A DNA stretch of 9,739 bases from Bacteroidales bacterium. GTDB lineage: Bacteria > Bacteroidota > Bacteroidia > Bacteroidales > UBA1556. The notes under the pieces were generated by a model that saw only the letters and a program-made list of their open reading frames with translations, searched no databases and was not told the origin of the DNA. The stretch's first letter is position 1. Each line of letters starts with the position of its first letter. This document shows, in pieces, positions 1 through 6,634 of the stretch. The stretch lies in NCBI GenBank assembly GCA_023145955.1, contig JAGLDA010000134.1:1-9739 (forward strand), in the 5' to 3' direction. A program made the position numbers and the translations under genes.

Positions 1-303
1 TGTTGCAGGATTCGATAAATGGAAAAACAGGAAGTTGCCAGCAGTATCAGCAATAATTGCGGGATCGCCCATTACACCATAATTTGAGCTTAAATAATCT
101 AAAGTCCATGTTCTACCAGTATCTTGCGATATGTAGTATTTATCGGTATTAGCACCAGCCATAATTAATGCTGGATTTTTAGGATTTATATATATCGATG
201 GTTCGTTTGGCCCATTAGCACTACTTATCATAATGTTTTCTGGTTGAGCATAAAGAAAAGTGCTCATTATTACTGCTAAAATTAAGAGTAAGCTGTGTTT
301 CAT
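1..303 (-). CDS. Secreted Asp-box (BNR/sialidase-fold) protein, N-terminal part
   Basis: The gene runs off the left edge, so only the first 101 residues are visible. They begin with a clear signal peptide (Met-Lys-His, a Leu/Ile-rich core, then a likely cut after LYA at about residue 19). Next comes a region typical of Asp-box beta-propellers: 'SSANGPNEPSIYINPKNP', then SQDTGRTW at about residues 63-70, which fits the Asp-box pattern SxDxGxxW, then GDPAIIADTAGN. Such proteins include sialidases, other glycoside hydrolases and non-enzymatic surface proteins, and the catalytic part is not visible, so no substrate can be named. The protein is exported, probably to the periplasm or outside the cell. 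An in-frame ATG lies five codons upstream (318). The 303 start is preferred because it places Lys directly before the hydrophobic core, but this is not decisive. The class is fairly sure; the function is unknown. Confidence 0.75.
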   Translation of the reverse strand, partial: MKHSLLLILAVIMSTFLYAQPENIMISSANGPNEPSIYINPKNPALIMAGANTDKYYISQDTGRTWTLDYLSSNYGVMGDPAIIADTAGNFLFFHLSNPAT

Positions 304-358
304 ATGTTTAAAATTCATTAAGTCTATGATATGTAGTCCCATAACAATATTTTAATCA

Positions 359-374
359 TTGACTTGTGAGTCAA
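359..374. repeat. Short inverted repeat in the leader of the Asp-box gene
   Basis: TTGACT and AGTCAA form perfect 6-base arms around the four-base spacer TGTG. It lies between the predicted promoter (430-437) and the start codon, so on the minus strand it would be transcribed as a small hairpin or could be a protein-binding site. Six bases is short enough to occur by chance. Confidence 0.3.
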
Positions 375-429
375 ATTAAGATTAAAAATTGTCATGTTCG
401 TTTCATAAAGTTTTAATGTGTTGTGGTGT

Positions 430-437
430 CAAAGGTA
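430..437 (-). promoter_or_regulatory. Bacteroidota-type -7 box for the Asp-box gene
   Basis: On the minus strand the bases read TACCTTTG, an exact match to the TAnnTTTG -7 consensus of the primary sigma factor in Bacteroidota. Transcription would start a few bases downstream, giving a leader of about 120 bases before the start at 303. No good TTG -33 element is visible at the expected distance, only TTTAAA. Confidence 0.5.
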
Positions 438-498
438 ATTGTTTTTTTGAATTAGTTTAAATGCTAATTCTGTACTTATAGGAATGTGATAAAATCTC

Positions 499-565
499 GC
501 ATCAGTGGGGGATTCTGTCTCCTCCAGATACTACACGAATAACTAAGCGGCGACTGCCCCAATGC
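499..565. other. G+C-rich island with folding potential, possible structured RNA or dispersed repeat
   Basis: By hand count 36 of 67 bases are G or C (about 54%), against roughly a third in the surrounding DNA. The ends can pair: GCAT (499-502) with ATGC (562-565), and TGGGG (506-510) with CCCCA (557-561), leaving a three-base bulge. An alternative local hairpin pairs GGGGGA (507-512) with TCCTCC (520-525). No open frame of useful length with a start codon exists on either strand. It could be a structured RNA, a dispersed repeat, or a relic of a mobile element or gene; the sequence alone does not decide. Confidence 0.35.
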
Positions 566-701
566 AAAATTCTTCTAGCTTGTAAGTTTATTGGTACTAG
601 GATTAAAAATATATGTTGCTTCTTTTCAATAGGTATAGCTTAAAACACTTATTTAAAGCAATATGATGATTAATGATATATTGTGCTGTGTTCTCAAATG
701 A

Positions 702-1892
702 TTAAAATTGATTTAAAAAATCTATTAGTGTAAGATGTATTATTCCATTATATGTATTTGGTGCCGAAAACGAATCAAAAGATACAACGTATTTTGGGTA
801 ATTATCTTTAATGTCCATTAAATTGCCAAATTCCCTGTCTATGGTGCTTTGATTGGATAATAGGTAACTTACTTGAATATAGATTCGTTCATTATTTTTC
901 TCGGCCACAAAATCAATTTCTTTGTTTTGAATATACCCAATGCTAATTTTATAGCCTTTGTTTTTAAGGTGAAGAAAAACTATATTCTCCATTATTTTGG
1001 CAATATCAGTCATTTTGAAACCAATAATTGCATTTCGCAGACCTATATCTTCAAAATAATATTTTTCGCCAACTTCAAAGTGCTTCTTTCCTTGAATATC
1101 AAGCCTTTTTACCTTATTAATAAAATATGCATCTTCAATATAGCTTAGGTAGTTGAGTATTAGTGAAACGTTTTTGCTTATTTGCTGCGATTTTAAGTAT
1201 TTGGCAATTTTGTGTGCCGAAAATATACTTCCAATATTATCAGCAATAAACTTTAGTAAATCATTTAAAAATCGTGGGTCTCTTATCTGATGCCTATTTA
1301 CCACATCGCGCATTAGTATTGTTGCAAATATATTGTTCAAATATTCAAAACGGACTGCATCATCATCAGGCAAATGAATTAAATAGGGCAAACCACCATA
1401 TTTAATATATTTCAATAGGCTTTCTTGATTATTGTCCAAATTGTGAAATACACAAAACTCTTGAAAATTAAGACTTCCAATATGGAAAATAATTTGCCTG
1501 CCAGATAGGTATGTTGCCAATTCGCTAGAAAATATCTGCGCATTACTGCCAGTGCAGTATATATCGAAATTATTCTTTTTATTATAACTTCGTAATATCA
1601 ATTCAAATCCTTCAATCTCCTGTACTTCATCAATAAAAAGATAGTTGTTCTTTGGTTTTGCATTAGTTTCGATATATTGATTCAGCTCTTTATCGGTTTT
1701 TAGGCCATCAAAAGCGTAATCCTCCTTATCAATAAATATAATATTTGCCGAAGAATCTAATTTCTTAATCTCTTCTATTAATAATTTTAGAACCATGCTT
1801 TTACCAACACGCCTTTGACCTGTTAGCACCTTTATTAAATCCTTTCCAATAAAAGGTTTAATTGCATCAATATATAAATCTCGTTTTTTCAT
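702..1892 (-). CDS. AAA ATPase with DUF4143 C-terminal domain (COG1373 family)
   Basis: A 396-residue cytoplasmic protein of the AAA_14/DUF4143 type, a family abundant in Bacteroidota and archaea whose cellular role is largely unknown. Visible motifs are a Walker A loop GQRRVGKS (25-32), a Walker B strand ending in FIDEVQ (86-91, with Asp88 and Glu89), and a sensor-like TGSNA (114-118). A winged-helix-like segment (about 205-260) leads into the DUF4143 region (about 270-396). That region normally resembles a PD-(D/E)xK nuclease. Here Glu302, Asp327 (EIDFV) and Gln340 are present, but the expected lysine is replaced by Ser in QVS (340-342), so nuclease activity is doubtful. The length is close to full for the family and there is no signal peptide. 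The gene appears to stand alone with its own promoter region (1921-1955). No toxin, antitoxin or transposase lies next to it. The family is sure; the function is not. Confidence 0.9.
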   Translation of the reverse strand: MKKRDLYIDAIKPFIGKDLIKVLTGQRRVGKSMVLKLLIEEIKKLDSSANIIFIDKEDYAFDGLKTDKELNQYIETNAKPKNNYLFIDEVQEIEGFELILRSYNKKNNFDIYCTGSNAQIFSSELATYLSGRQIIFHIGSLNFQEFCVFHNLDNNQESLLKYIKYGGLPYLIHLPDDDAVRFEYLNNIFATILMRDVVNRHQIRDPRFLNDLLKFIADNIGSIFSAHKIAKYLKSQQISKNVSLILNYLSYIEDAYFINKVKRLDIQGKKHFEVGEKYYFEDIGLRNAIIGFKMTDIAKIMENIVFLHLKNKGYKISIGYIQNKEIDFVAEKNNERIYIQVSYLLSNQSTIDREFGNLMDIKDNYPKYVVSFDSFSAPNTYNGIIHLTLIDFLNQF

Positions 1893-1920
1893 AATCTACT
1901 TTTATACCTTACATATTTTG

Positions 1921-1928
1921 CAAATATA
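1921..1928 (-). promoter_or_regulatory. -7 box for the AAA ATPase gene
   Basis: On the minus strand this reads TATATTTG, an exact TAnnTTTG match, 29 bases before the ATPase start codon. A TTG lies 23 bases further upstream (1952-1954), rather longer than the usual spacing of about 19-21. The box is one arm of a palindrome (1921-1937), so the same motif also faces right at 1930-1937. Confidence 0.5.
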
Positions 1929-1955
1929 GTATATTTGTATGATATAACATACAAA
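1921..1955. repeat. Nested palindromes overlapping the ATPase promoter
   Basis: Two perfect inverted repeats share bases. The first is CAAATATA-G-TATATTTG (1921-1937, arms of 8 with a 1-base centre). The second is TTTGTATG (1934-1941) with CATACAAA (1948-1955), arms of 8 around the spacer ATATAA. Together they cover the -7 box and reach the possible -33 region of the ATPase gene, the right place for a repressor operator. AT-richness raises the chance of accidental palindromes, so the operator role is inference. Confidence 0.45.
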
Positions 1956-2063
1956 AAAGATATTTAAAATGTTTTGTGAGGTATAAACGTATTGCTTGTG
2001 TTTGCAGATAAGTTTTTTTGAATAAAATGCTCCTTGCCCAACAGGGTGAAATATTCTAATAAT

Positions 2064-4982
2064 TTACTCAATAATAATTTCATCAATAAATACATATCCC
2101 CTTCCACCTTCGGCAAAATGCCCTTTGGGGCAGATATTATGATTCTTGGCAAAGAATTTTATATATCTATATTTATGTGCTTTAATATTTAGTCTGAAAG
2201 TTTTTATGCTGATAGTCATTTCCATTTTAGGAACGTTATTATCTATTTTGCCTAATAATGTAAAATCCTTTCCATCTATAGAGCCATAATATTCAACATA
2301 ATTGGGCATAAATATCCATGAGCGGCTATCTTGTATGAAATTCATACTTATTTCATTTACCGTCTTAAGTTTTCCCAAATCCACAATTCCTTCCACATCA
2401 TCCCATTGGTACCCTTGCCACGATCCGTTTCGGAAATTAGCACCACCAATGATACCATCAATAAGTGCTATTTTTTCACCAGCAGGATATTGTGTGTGCC
2501 ATTTAGTTTTCATTTCTACACTCATACCTTTAGGAACACAATATAGATTTGACTCTATTTTTTTGCTACTATTATTTCCATTCTCAGCCCACATTACTAT
2601 TTTACTAGTTTCGTAAATGTAAAATGGCTCACTATATTTTAGTTTTCCTTTATTATTGATGTCCATAAAAATAATAGAGCCTCTTTCAGCATCCATTGTT
2701 ATTAATGTACTATCGCTAAATGAGCGTTTTGCACCAATAATTGAGGGCAATGATAGAATAATATTGTCAGTAATTCTAGAATTTGGTAAAGCACTATTAT
2801 CAAATATAATTGCTTCATTTTTCTTCATAATAAACTCTAGTGTGCCGCCACTCATTATATCTGAGTATTTGATATATGCTTTTGAATAAGTATTGCCATT
2901 AAGTTTAATAGCATTTACATAAGCTTTGTCACCTTTATCGCCAGATTTTATAATTTCAAAGATATTCCCATTTTCCAAATTAAGTTTCACATTATCAAAA
3001 AGTGGTTTTCCAAAAACAAACTCACCATTGGCAGGATTTACAGGATAAAATCCCATAGTGGATAAAACGTACCATGCCGACATTTGTCCGCAATCCTCAT
3101 TACCACTTAGTCCATTGGGTTTATTGGAATACATTTCATCATAAATTTGCTGTAAATAGTCCTGTGTTTTAGCTGATTTATTTACATAATTATATAAATA
3201 TGCCATATGATGGCTAGGCTCATTACCATGGGCGTATTGACCAATTAATCCTGTAATATCTGATTGTTGGCGACCAGTTGTTACTGTTGATGCTGTGAAT
3301 AAATCGTCCAACTGCTTCTCGAATTTTTCTTTGCCACCCATTAAATCTTGCATGCTATAAATATCCTGTGGAACATAAAAACTGTATTGCCAAGAGTTGG
3401 CTTCGGTGAAATTGAAATCTACTTCCGAAGGGTCGAAAGGCTCCTTCCATATTTGCTCCAATTTTGGGCGCATAAATCCAGAGTTTGGATCCAAGATATT
3501 TTTATAAGATTGAGAACGCCTAATAAAGATTTTATAAGTACTATCTCGCCCTGCATCCTTTGCCAATTGCGCAATACACCAATCGTCATAAGCGTATTCC
3601 AATGTTTTAGAAATACTCTCTCCATCATCAGCAATGGATATATACCCATTATTACGATAGGCCTCTAAGCCATGCTGATTGGCATTAGCGCTTGTTAGTA
3701 CCATTTTTAGTAATGTATCGGCAGGAATATCTGTTAAACCTTTAAAATACGCATCCACAATTACAGGAATTGAATGGTAGCCAATCATACAGCCTGTATA
3801 ATTTCCAGCAAGCTCCCAAATAGGAAGAATTTCCCCATCATCATACTGATTTTTAAATGTATTAATAAAATCTTCTGTACGTTTTGTTTCTATTATTGTA
3901 TAAAGTGGGTGAGTGGCACGGTAAGTATCCCAAAGCGAAAATATGGTATATTGTTTATGCTTGCTTTTATGAATTTCCATATCCATACCTCTATATCTGC
4001 CATCCACATCTGAGAATAAATTTGGAACAATTAGGTTATGATATAAAGCTGTATAGAATATAGTTTTTCGGTCTTCATTGCTATCTTCAATTTTAATTTT
4101 TGATAATTCATGCTCCCAATTTCCTTGATTTTTAATTCTGAATGTATCAAAATCCCAAGAAATATTCTCTGTAATTAGATTTTTCTTTGCTCCAGCAATA
4201 TCCACGGCAGAAATTCCAACTTTAACCAAAAGCTCATTATTTTCTAAATTATTGAAATGTACAGAACTTATTATAGATTTACCCTTATAAGTATCAGCAA
4301 TAAATACACTATCGTTTGTCGATATTTCAAACAGTTCAAAAGGCTGAGAAAATTCCATATAAAAGTATATATGTTGCTCATCAGCCCATGCTTGCGATAC
4401 TCTATAGCCTTCTATTGTTCTATCATTTACTACGTGAATATATGCATCTTTAACCAAATCGCGGTGCTTAAGATCTATAATTACTTTATTCCCAGCTTTT
4501 GTAGGAAAATAGTATTTGTGCATTCCAGTATGTGGAGTAGTTGTTAGTTCCACCTTAATTTTATACTTATCCAATAGCACTTTATAGTAACCAGCTTCAG
4601 CAACCTCATTTTTATGTGAAAAAGGGGAGGAGTAATCTATATTATCATAATTAACTTCACCAATAATAGGCATAAGAAGCAAGTCGCCATAGTCAGAAAC
4701 TCCCGTGCCACTTAGGTGAGTATGGGAGAAACCATAAATTACAGAATCACTATAATGATAACCAGAGCATCCATCCCAACCTTCGAGGCGAGTATCGGGG
4801 CTAAGTTGCACCATGCCAAAAGGCGAAGTTGCGCCAGGGTATGTATGCCCATGACCGCCAGTACCGATAAATGGATTTACGTATTGGATAAGACTTTTAT
4901 TATTTTTCGGTTGATTACAAGATGTCGCTAATATTGTAATAATAAAAAGAGCTAATAATTTGTATATTAGAGTTGTTCTCAT
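2064..4982 (-). CDS. GH92 alpha-mannosidase lipoprotein with C-terminal discoidin-like domain
   Basis: A 972-residue exo-alpha-mannosidase of glycoside hydrolase family 92: calcium-dependent, inverting enzymes that trim alpha-mannosides from N-glycans or mannans. A lipoprotein signal ends in LATSC (Cys22), so the enzyme is membrane-anchored, periplasmic or at the cell surface. GH92 landmarks are VNPFIGTGGHGHTYPG (35-50), SPFGMVQLSPDT (53-64), GWDGCSGYH (68-76), the (alpha/alpha)6-domain segment FSLWDTYRATHP (348-359), HGNEPSHH (585-592, with Glu588 the expected general acid) and GNEDCGQMSAWYV (627-639). A chitobiase-C-like linker (about 755-840) leads to an F5/8-type C (discoidin-like) domain (about 845-972), probably for carbohydrate binding. 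The core alone is usually about 750 residues, so the tail is an addition. Linkage preference (alpha-1,2, -1,3 or others) cannot be read safely. It starts 25 bases after the sugar symporter, indicating one operon. No clear terminator follows. Confidence 0.95.
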   Translation of the reverse strand: MRTTLIYKLLALFIITILATSCNQPKNNKSLIQYVNPFIGTGGHGHTYPGATSPFGMVQLSPDTRLEGWDGCSGYHYSDSVIYGFSHTHLSGTGVSDYGDLLLMPIIGEVNYDNIDYSSPFSHKNEVAEAGYYKVLLDKYKIKVELTTTPHTGMHKYYFPTKAGNKVIIDLKHRDLVKDAYIHVVNDRTIEGYRVSQAWADEQHIYFYMEFSQPFELFEISTNDSVFIADTYKGKSIISSVHFNNLENNELLVKVGISAVDIAGAKKNLITENISWDFDTFRIKNQGNWEHELSKIKIEDSNEDRKTIFYTALYHNLIVPNLFSDVDGRYRGMDMEIHKSKHKQYTIFSLWDTYRATHPLYTIIETKRTEDFINTFKNQYDDGEILPIWELAGNYTGCMIGYHSIPVIVDAYFKGLTDIPADTLLKMVLTSANANQHGLEAYRNNGYISIADDGESISKTLEYAYDDWCIAQLAKDAGRDSTYKIFIRRSQSYKNILDPNSGFMRPKLEQIWKEPFDPSEVDFNFTEANSWQYSFYVPQDIYSMQDLMGGKEKFEKQLDDLFTASTVTTGRQQSDITGLIGQYAHGNEPSHHMAYLYNYVNKSAKTQDYLQQIYDEMYSNKPNGLSGNEDCGQMSAWYVLSTMGFYPVNPANGEFVFGKPLFDNVKLNLENGNIFEIIKSGDKGDKAYVNAIKLNGNTYSKAYIKYSDIMSGGTLEFIMKKNEAIIFDNSALPNSRITDNIILSLPSIIGAKRSFSDSTLITMDAERGSIIFMDINNKGKLKYSEPFYIYETSKIVMWAENGNNSSKKIESNLYCVPKGMSVEMKTKWHTQYPAGEKIALIDGIIGGANFRNGSWQGYQWDDVEGIVDLGKLKTVNEISMNFIQDSRSWIFMPNYVEYYGSIDGKDFTLLGKIDNNVPKMEMTISIKTFRLNIKAHKYRYIKFFAKNHNICPKGHFAEGGRGYVFIDEIIIE

Positions 4983-5007
4983 GGAAGATGAATTTTTGTA
5001 GTTTCTG

Positions 5008-6408
5008 TTATTGTTTTGATTTCTTATGTCCGTTTATTCCGTAAAATACTAAATATGCTAATGCCAAAATTGGAATAATAAATGAAGTTTGAATATCATG
5101 GGACTCAATAATATGACTCTGAATCCAAGGTAATGCAGCACCTCCAACTATTGCCATTACTAATAATGATGAGCCTTGGCTTGTATATTCTCCCAAATCA
5201 CGAATTGCAAGAGTGAAAATATTTGACCATCCTATTGAGAAAAATAAACCAGCACCAAGGATTGACCACATTGCAATATGTCCTGTGGTAAATATTGCTG
5301 TTGTTAATAGCATAATGTTTATAATAGAAAATATTACTAATGTTCGGGCGCTATTGCTTCCACTTATTGCAAAAGCAACAATACTTATTAAAATATACAC
5401 TAAGTATAAGTATACTTCGGAAAAGGCTAGTGGCTCAAAAGAAAACTCGCCAGCATTCATTTTTATGGAAGTTGCAATATAAATAAAGCCAAATAACCCT
5501 ATAGCCGTAGCTATCATTCCAACATATTTTTTTACAATGGGAATATCTTTATTCAATGCTTGCGAAGCCATAAGCCTTCCAATCATTAAACCGCCCCAAA
5601 AGTAAGATAGAAAATAGCTCGCTTTACTTTCGCTCATGCCCATAATGCTATCACTTTTTAGGAAACTAACTATCCATGTGCCCACAGAAACTTCTGCTCC
5701 TACATAAAAGAAAATGGCGAAAATTCCAAATAGCAAATGGCGATTTTTAAGAACTCCTAATCCAGGTTTAATGGTTGTGGTATTCTTGAAATCTGGCATT
5801 TTTACCAGTTTTACAATAATAGCCATAACGATAAATACTACTCCATAAAGCAGGTAAGTTTTGCTAACGGATTCGATGGTTTGTTGTCCATCAGAAAAAA
5901 CTTGGTAAATTAGAATTGTCCCAATTATTGGTCCAATGGTAGTACCTAAAGAGTTGAATCCTTGAGCAAGGTTTAGCCTACTGGAGGCAGTTTCGGGCTT
6001 GCCAATAATTGCCACATAAGGATTTGCTGATATTTGCAAAAGGGTTACTCCTGTTGCCAAAATAAATAATGCTGTAAGAAATGCTCCATAGGAGTTTAAT
6101 TCTGCTGCAAAATAGAAACTTAAGCTGCCTATTGCTGTTACAATAAGGCTGATAATCATTCCATTTCCATAGCCAATTCTATTTATAGGATCTTTGCCAC
6201 TTATGGAGCTAATAAGGAAGTATATAAGTGAAATTATAAAGAAAGCCCCAAAGAAAGCCATTTGTACAAGTGCTCTATCTGTAGCGGTTAAGTCAAAAAT
6301 TCCTTCAAAAGTATTTACAAGAATATCATTCATAACAGTAATAAATCCCCAAACAAAAAATAGAGAGATTAAGCTTATAAATGCTGCTAGTTTATTTTTC
6401 TGTGCCAT
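5008..6408 (-). CDS. FHS-family sugar:H+ symporter (GluP/FucP type)
   Basis: A 466-residue inner-membrane protein with about 12 hydrophobic segments, of the fucose/galactose/glucose:H+ symporter family in the major facilitator superfamily. TM1 contains WGFITVMNDIL, in which Asp28 aligns with the proton-coupling Asp46 of E. coli FucP. The diagnostic segment LLQISANPYVAIIG (123-136) is followed by SSRLNLAQGFNSLGTTIGP (142-160). Where FucP has Glu135 in LETAANP, this protein has Gln125, as in the GluP glucose/galactose branch, so fucose is less likely. It is the first gene of a two-gene unit with the GH92 alpha-mannosidase, which suggests mannose as cargo (inference). The upstream region holds a perfect palindrome 29 bases before the start, a likely control site. 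A weak -7 match (TATTTTCG on the minus strand at 6423-6430) lies very near the start codon; no better promoter was found. Confidence 0.92.
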   Translation of the reverse strand: MAQKNKLAAFISLISLFFVWGFITVMNDILVNTFEGIFDLTATDRALVQMAFFGAFFIISLIYFLISSISGKDPINRIGYGNGMIISLIVTAIGSLSFYFAAELNSYGAFLTALFILATGVTLLQISANPYVAIIGKPETASSRLNLAQGFNSLGTTIGPIIGTILIYQVFSDGQQTIESVSKTYLLYGVVFIVMAIIVKLVKMPDFKNTTTIKPGLGVLKNRHLLFGIFAIFFYVGAEVSVGTWIVSFLKSDSIMGMSESKASYFLSYFWGGLMIGRLMASQALNKDIPIVKKYVGMIATAIGLFGFIYIATSIKMNAGEFSFEPLAFSEVYLYLVYILISIVAFAISGSNSARTLVIFSIINIMLLTTAIFTTGHIAMWSILGAGLFFSIGWSNIFTLAIRDLGEYTSQGSSLLVMAIVGGAALPWIQSHIIESHDIQTSFIIPILALAYLVFYGINGHKKSKQ

Positions 6409-6436
6409 TTGTATAATTTTTACGAAAATAGAGTTT

Positions 6437-6455
6437 TTACTGATGTAATCAGTAA
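6437..6455. promoter_or_regulatory. Perfect palindrome, candidate operator of the mannosidase/symporter operon
   Basis: TTACTGAT-GTA-ATCAGTAA is a perfect inverted repeat with 8-base arms and a 3-base centre. It sits between the divergent symporter and POT genes, 28 bases upstream of the symporter start codon, where a dimeric repressor could act. It is not followed by a T-tract, so a terminator is unlikely. The binding protein is unknown and no regulator gene lies in the window. Confidence 0.5.
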
Positions 6456-6501
6456 TGATTTGTTGAATTTTTTATGTGATATGCTACTTTTAGTAATGAT
6501 T
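6451..6501. repeat. Exact 10-base direct repeat spaced 41 bases apart
   Basis: AGTAATGATT occurs at 6451-6460 and again at 6492-6501, all ten bases identical. The 41-base period is close to four helical turns, so a protein could contact both copies on one face of the DNA. The left copy overlaps the right arm of the 6437-6455 palindrome, which suggests a full site plus a distal half-site. Function is inferred. Confidence 0.4.
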
Positions 6502-6569
6502 AAATATTTATTTATTATCATATATTGTATGGCTATAAAATAATACTTAAGAGCTATGCCTTTTTTTTA

Positions 6570-6577
6570 TATTTTTG
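6570..6577 (+). promoter_or_regulatory. -7 box for the POT transporter gene
   Basis: TATTTTTG matches TAnnTTTG exactly and is preceded by a T-rich run. Transcription would begin near 6584 and give a leader of about 50 bases before the start at 6635. No clean TTG -33 element is present; the expected place has TTAAG. Confidence 0.55.
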
Positions 6578-6634
6578 CGGGCTATCAAAAGATAAACAAA
6601 TATTCAAATTATTTATTAATCAATACTATACACT

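Larger units (their letters stand above)
304..701. other. Intergenic region between two minus-strand genes
   Basis: This 398-base stretch has no convincing gene. It holds a 6+4+6 inverted repeat (359-374, TTGACT/AGTCAA) in the probable leader of the Asp-box gene, a promoter-like box (430-437), and a G+C-rich island (499-565). No strong terminator was seen after the ATPase stop at 702; the only candidate is an imperfect AT-rich hairpin around 658-687. Confidence 0.6.

Noticed and set aside
873..1148. Plus-strand open frame of 91 codons inside the ATPase gene
   Set aside because: It lies wholly within the strongly supported ATPase gene on the other strand, is rich in Phe and Ile, and shows no motif.
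1964..2152. Minus-strand open frame of 62 codons overlapping the end of the GH92 gene
   Set aside because: It overlaps the GH92 C-terminus in another frame, has no recognisable domain, and the GH92 protein already ends naturally in its discoidin-like domain, so neither a frameshifted extension nor a separate gene is supported.
2302..4931. Several 70-106 codon open frames on both strands inside the GH92 gene
   Set aside because: All are antisense or out-of-frame shadows of a continuous 972-residue gene with clear family motifs.
5213..6448. Plus-strand open frames across the sugar symporter gene
   Set aside because: They are antisense to a well supported membrane protein gene; one runs into the intergenic region but has no recognisable product.
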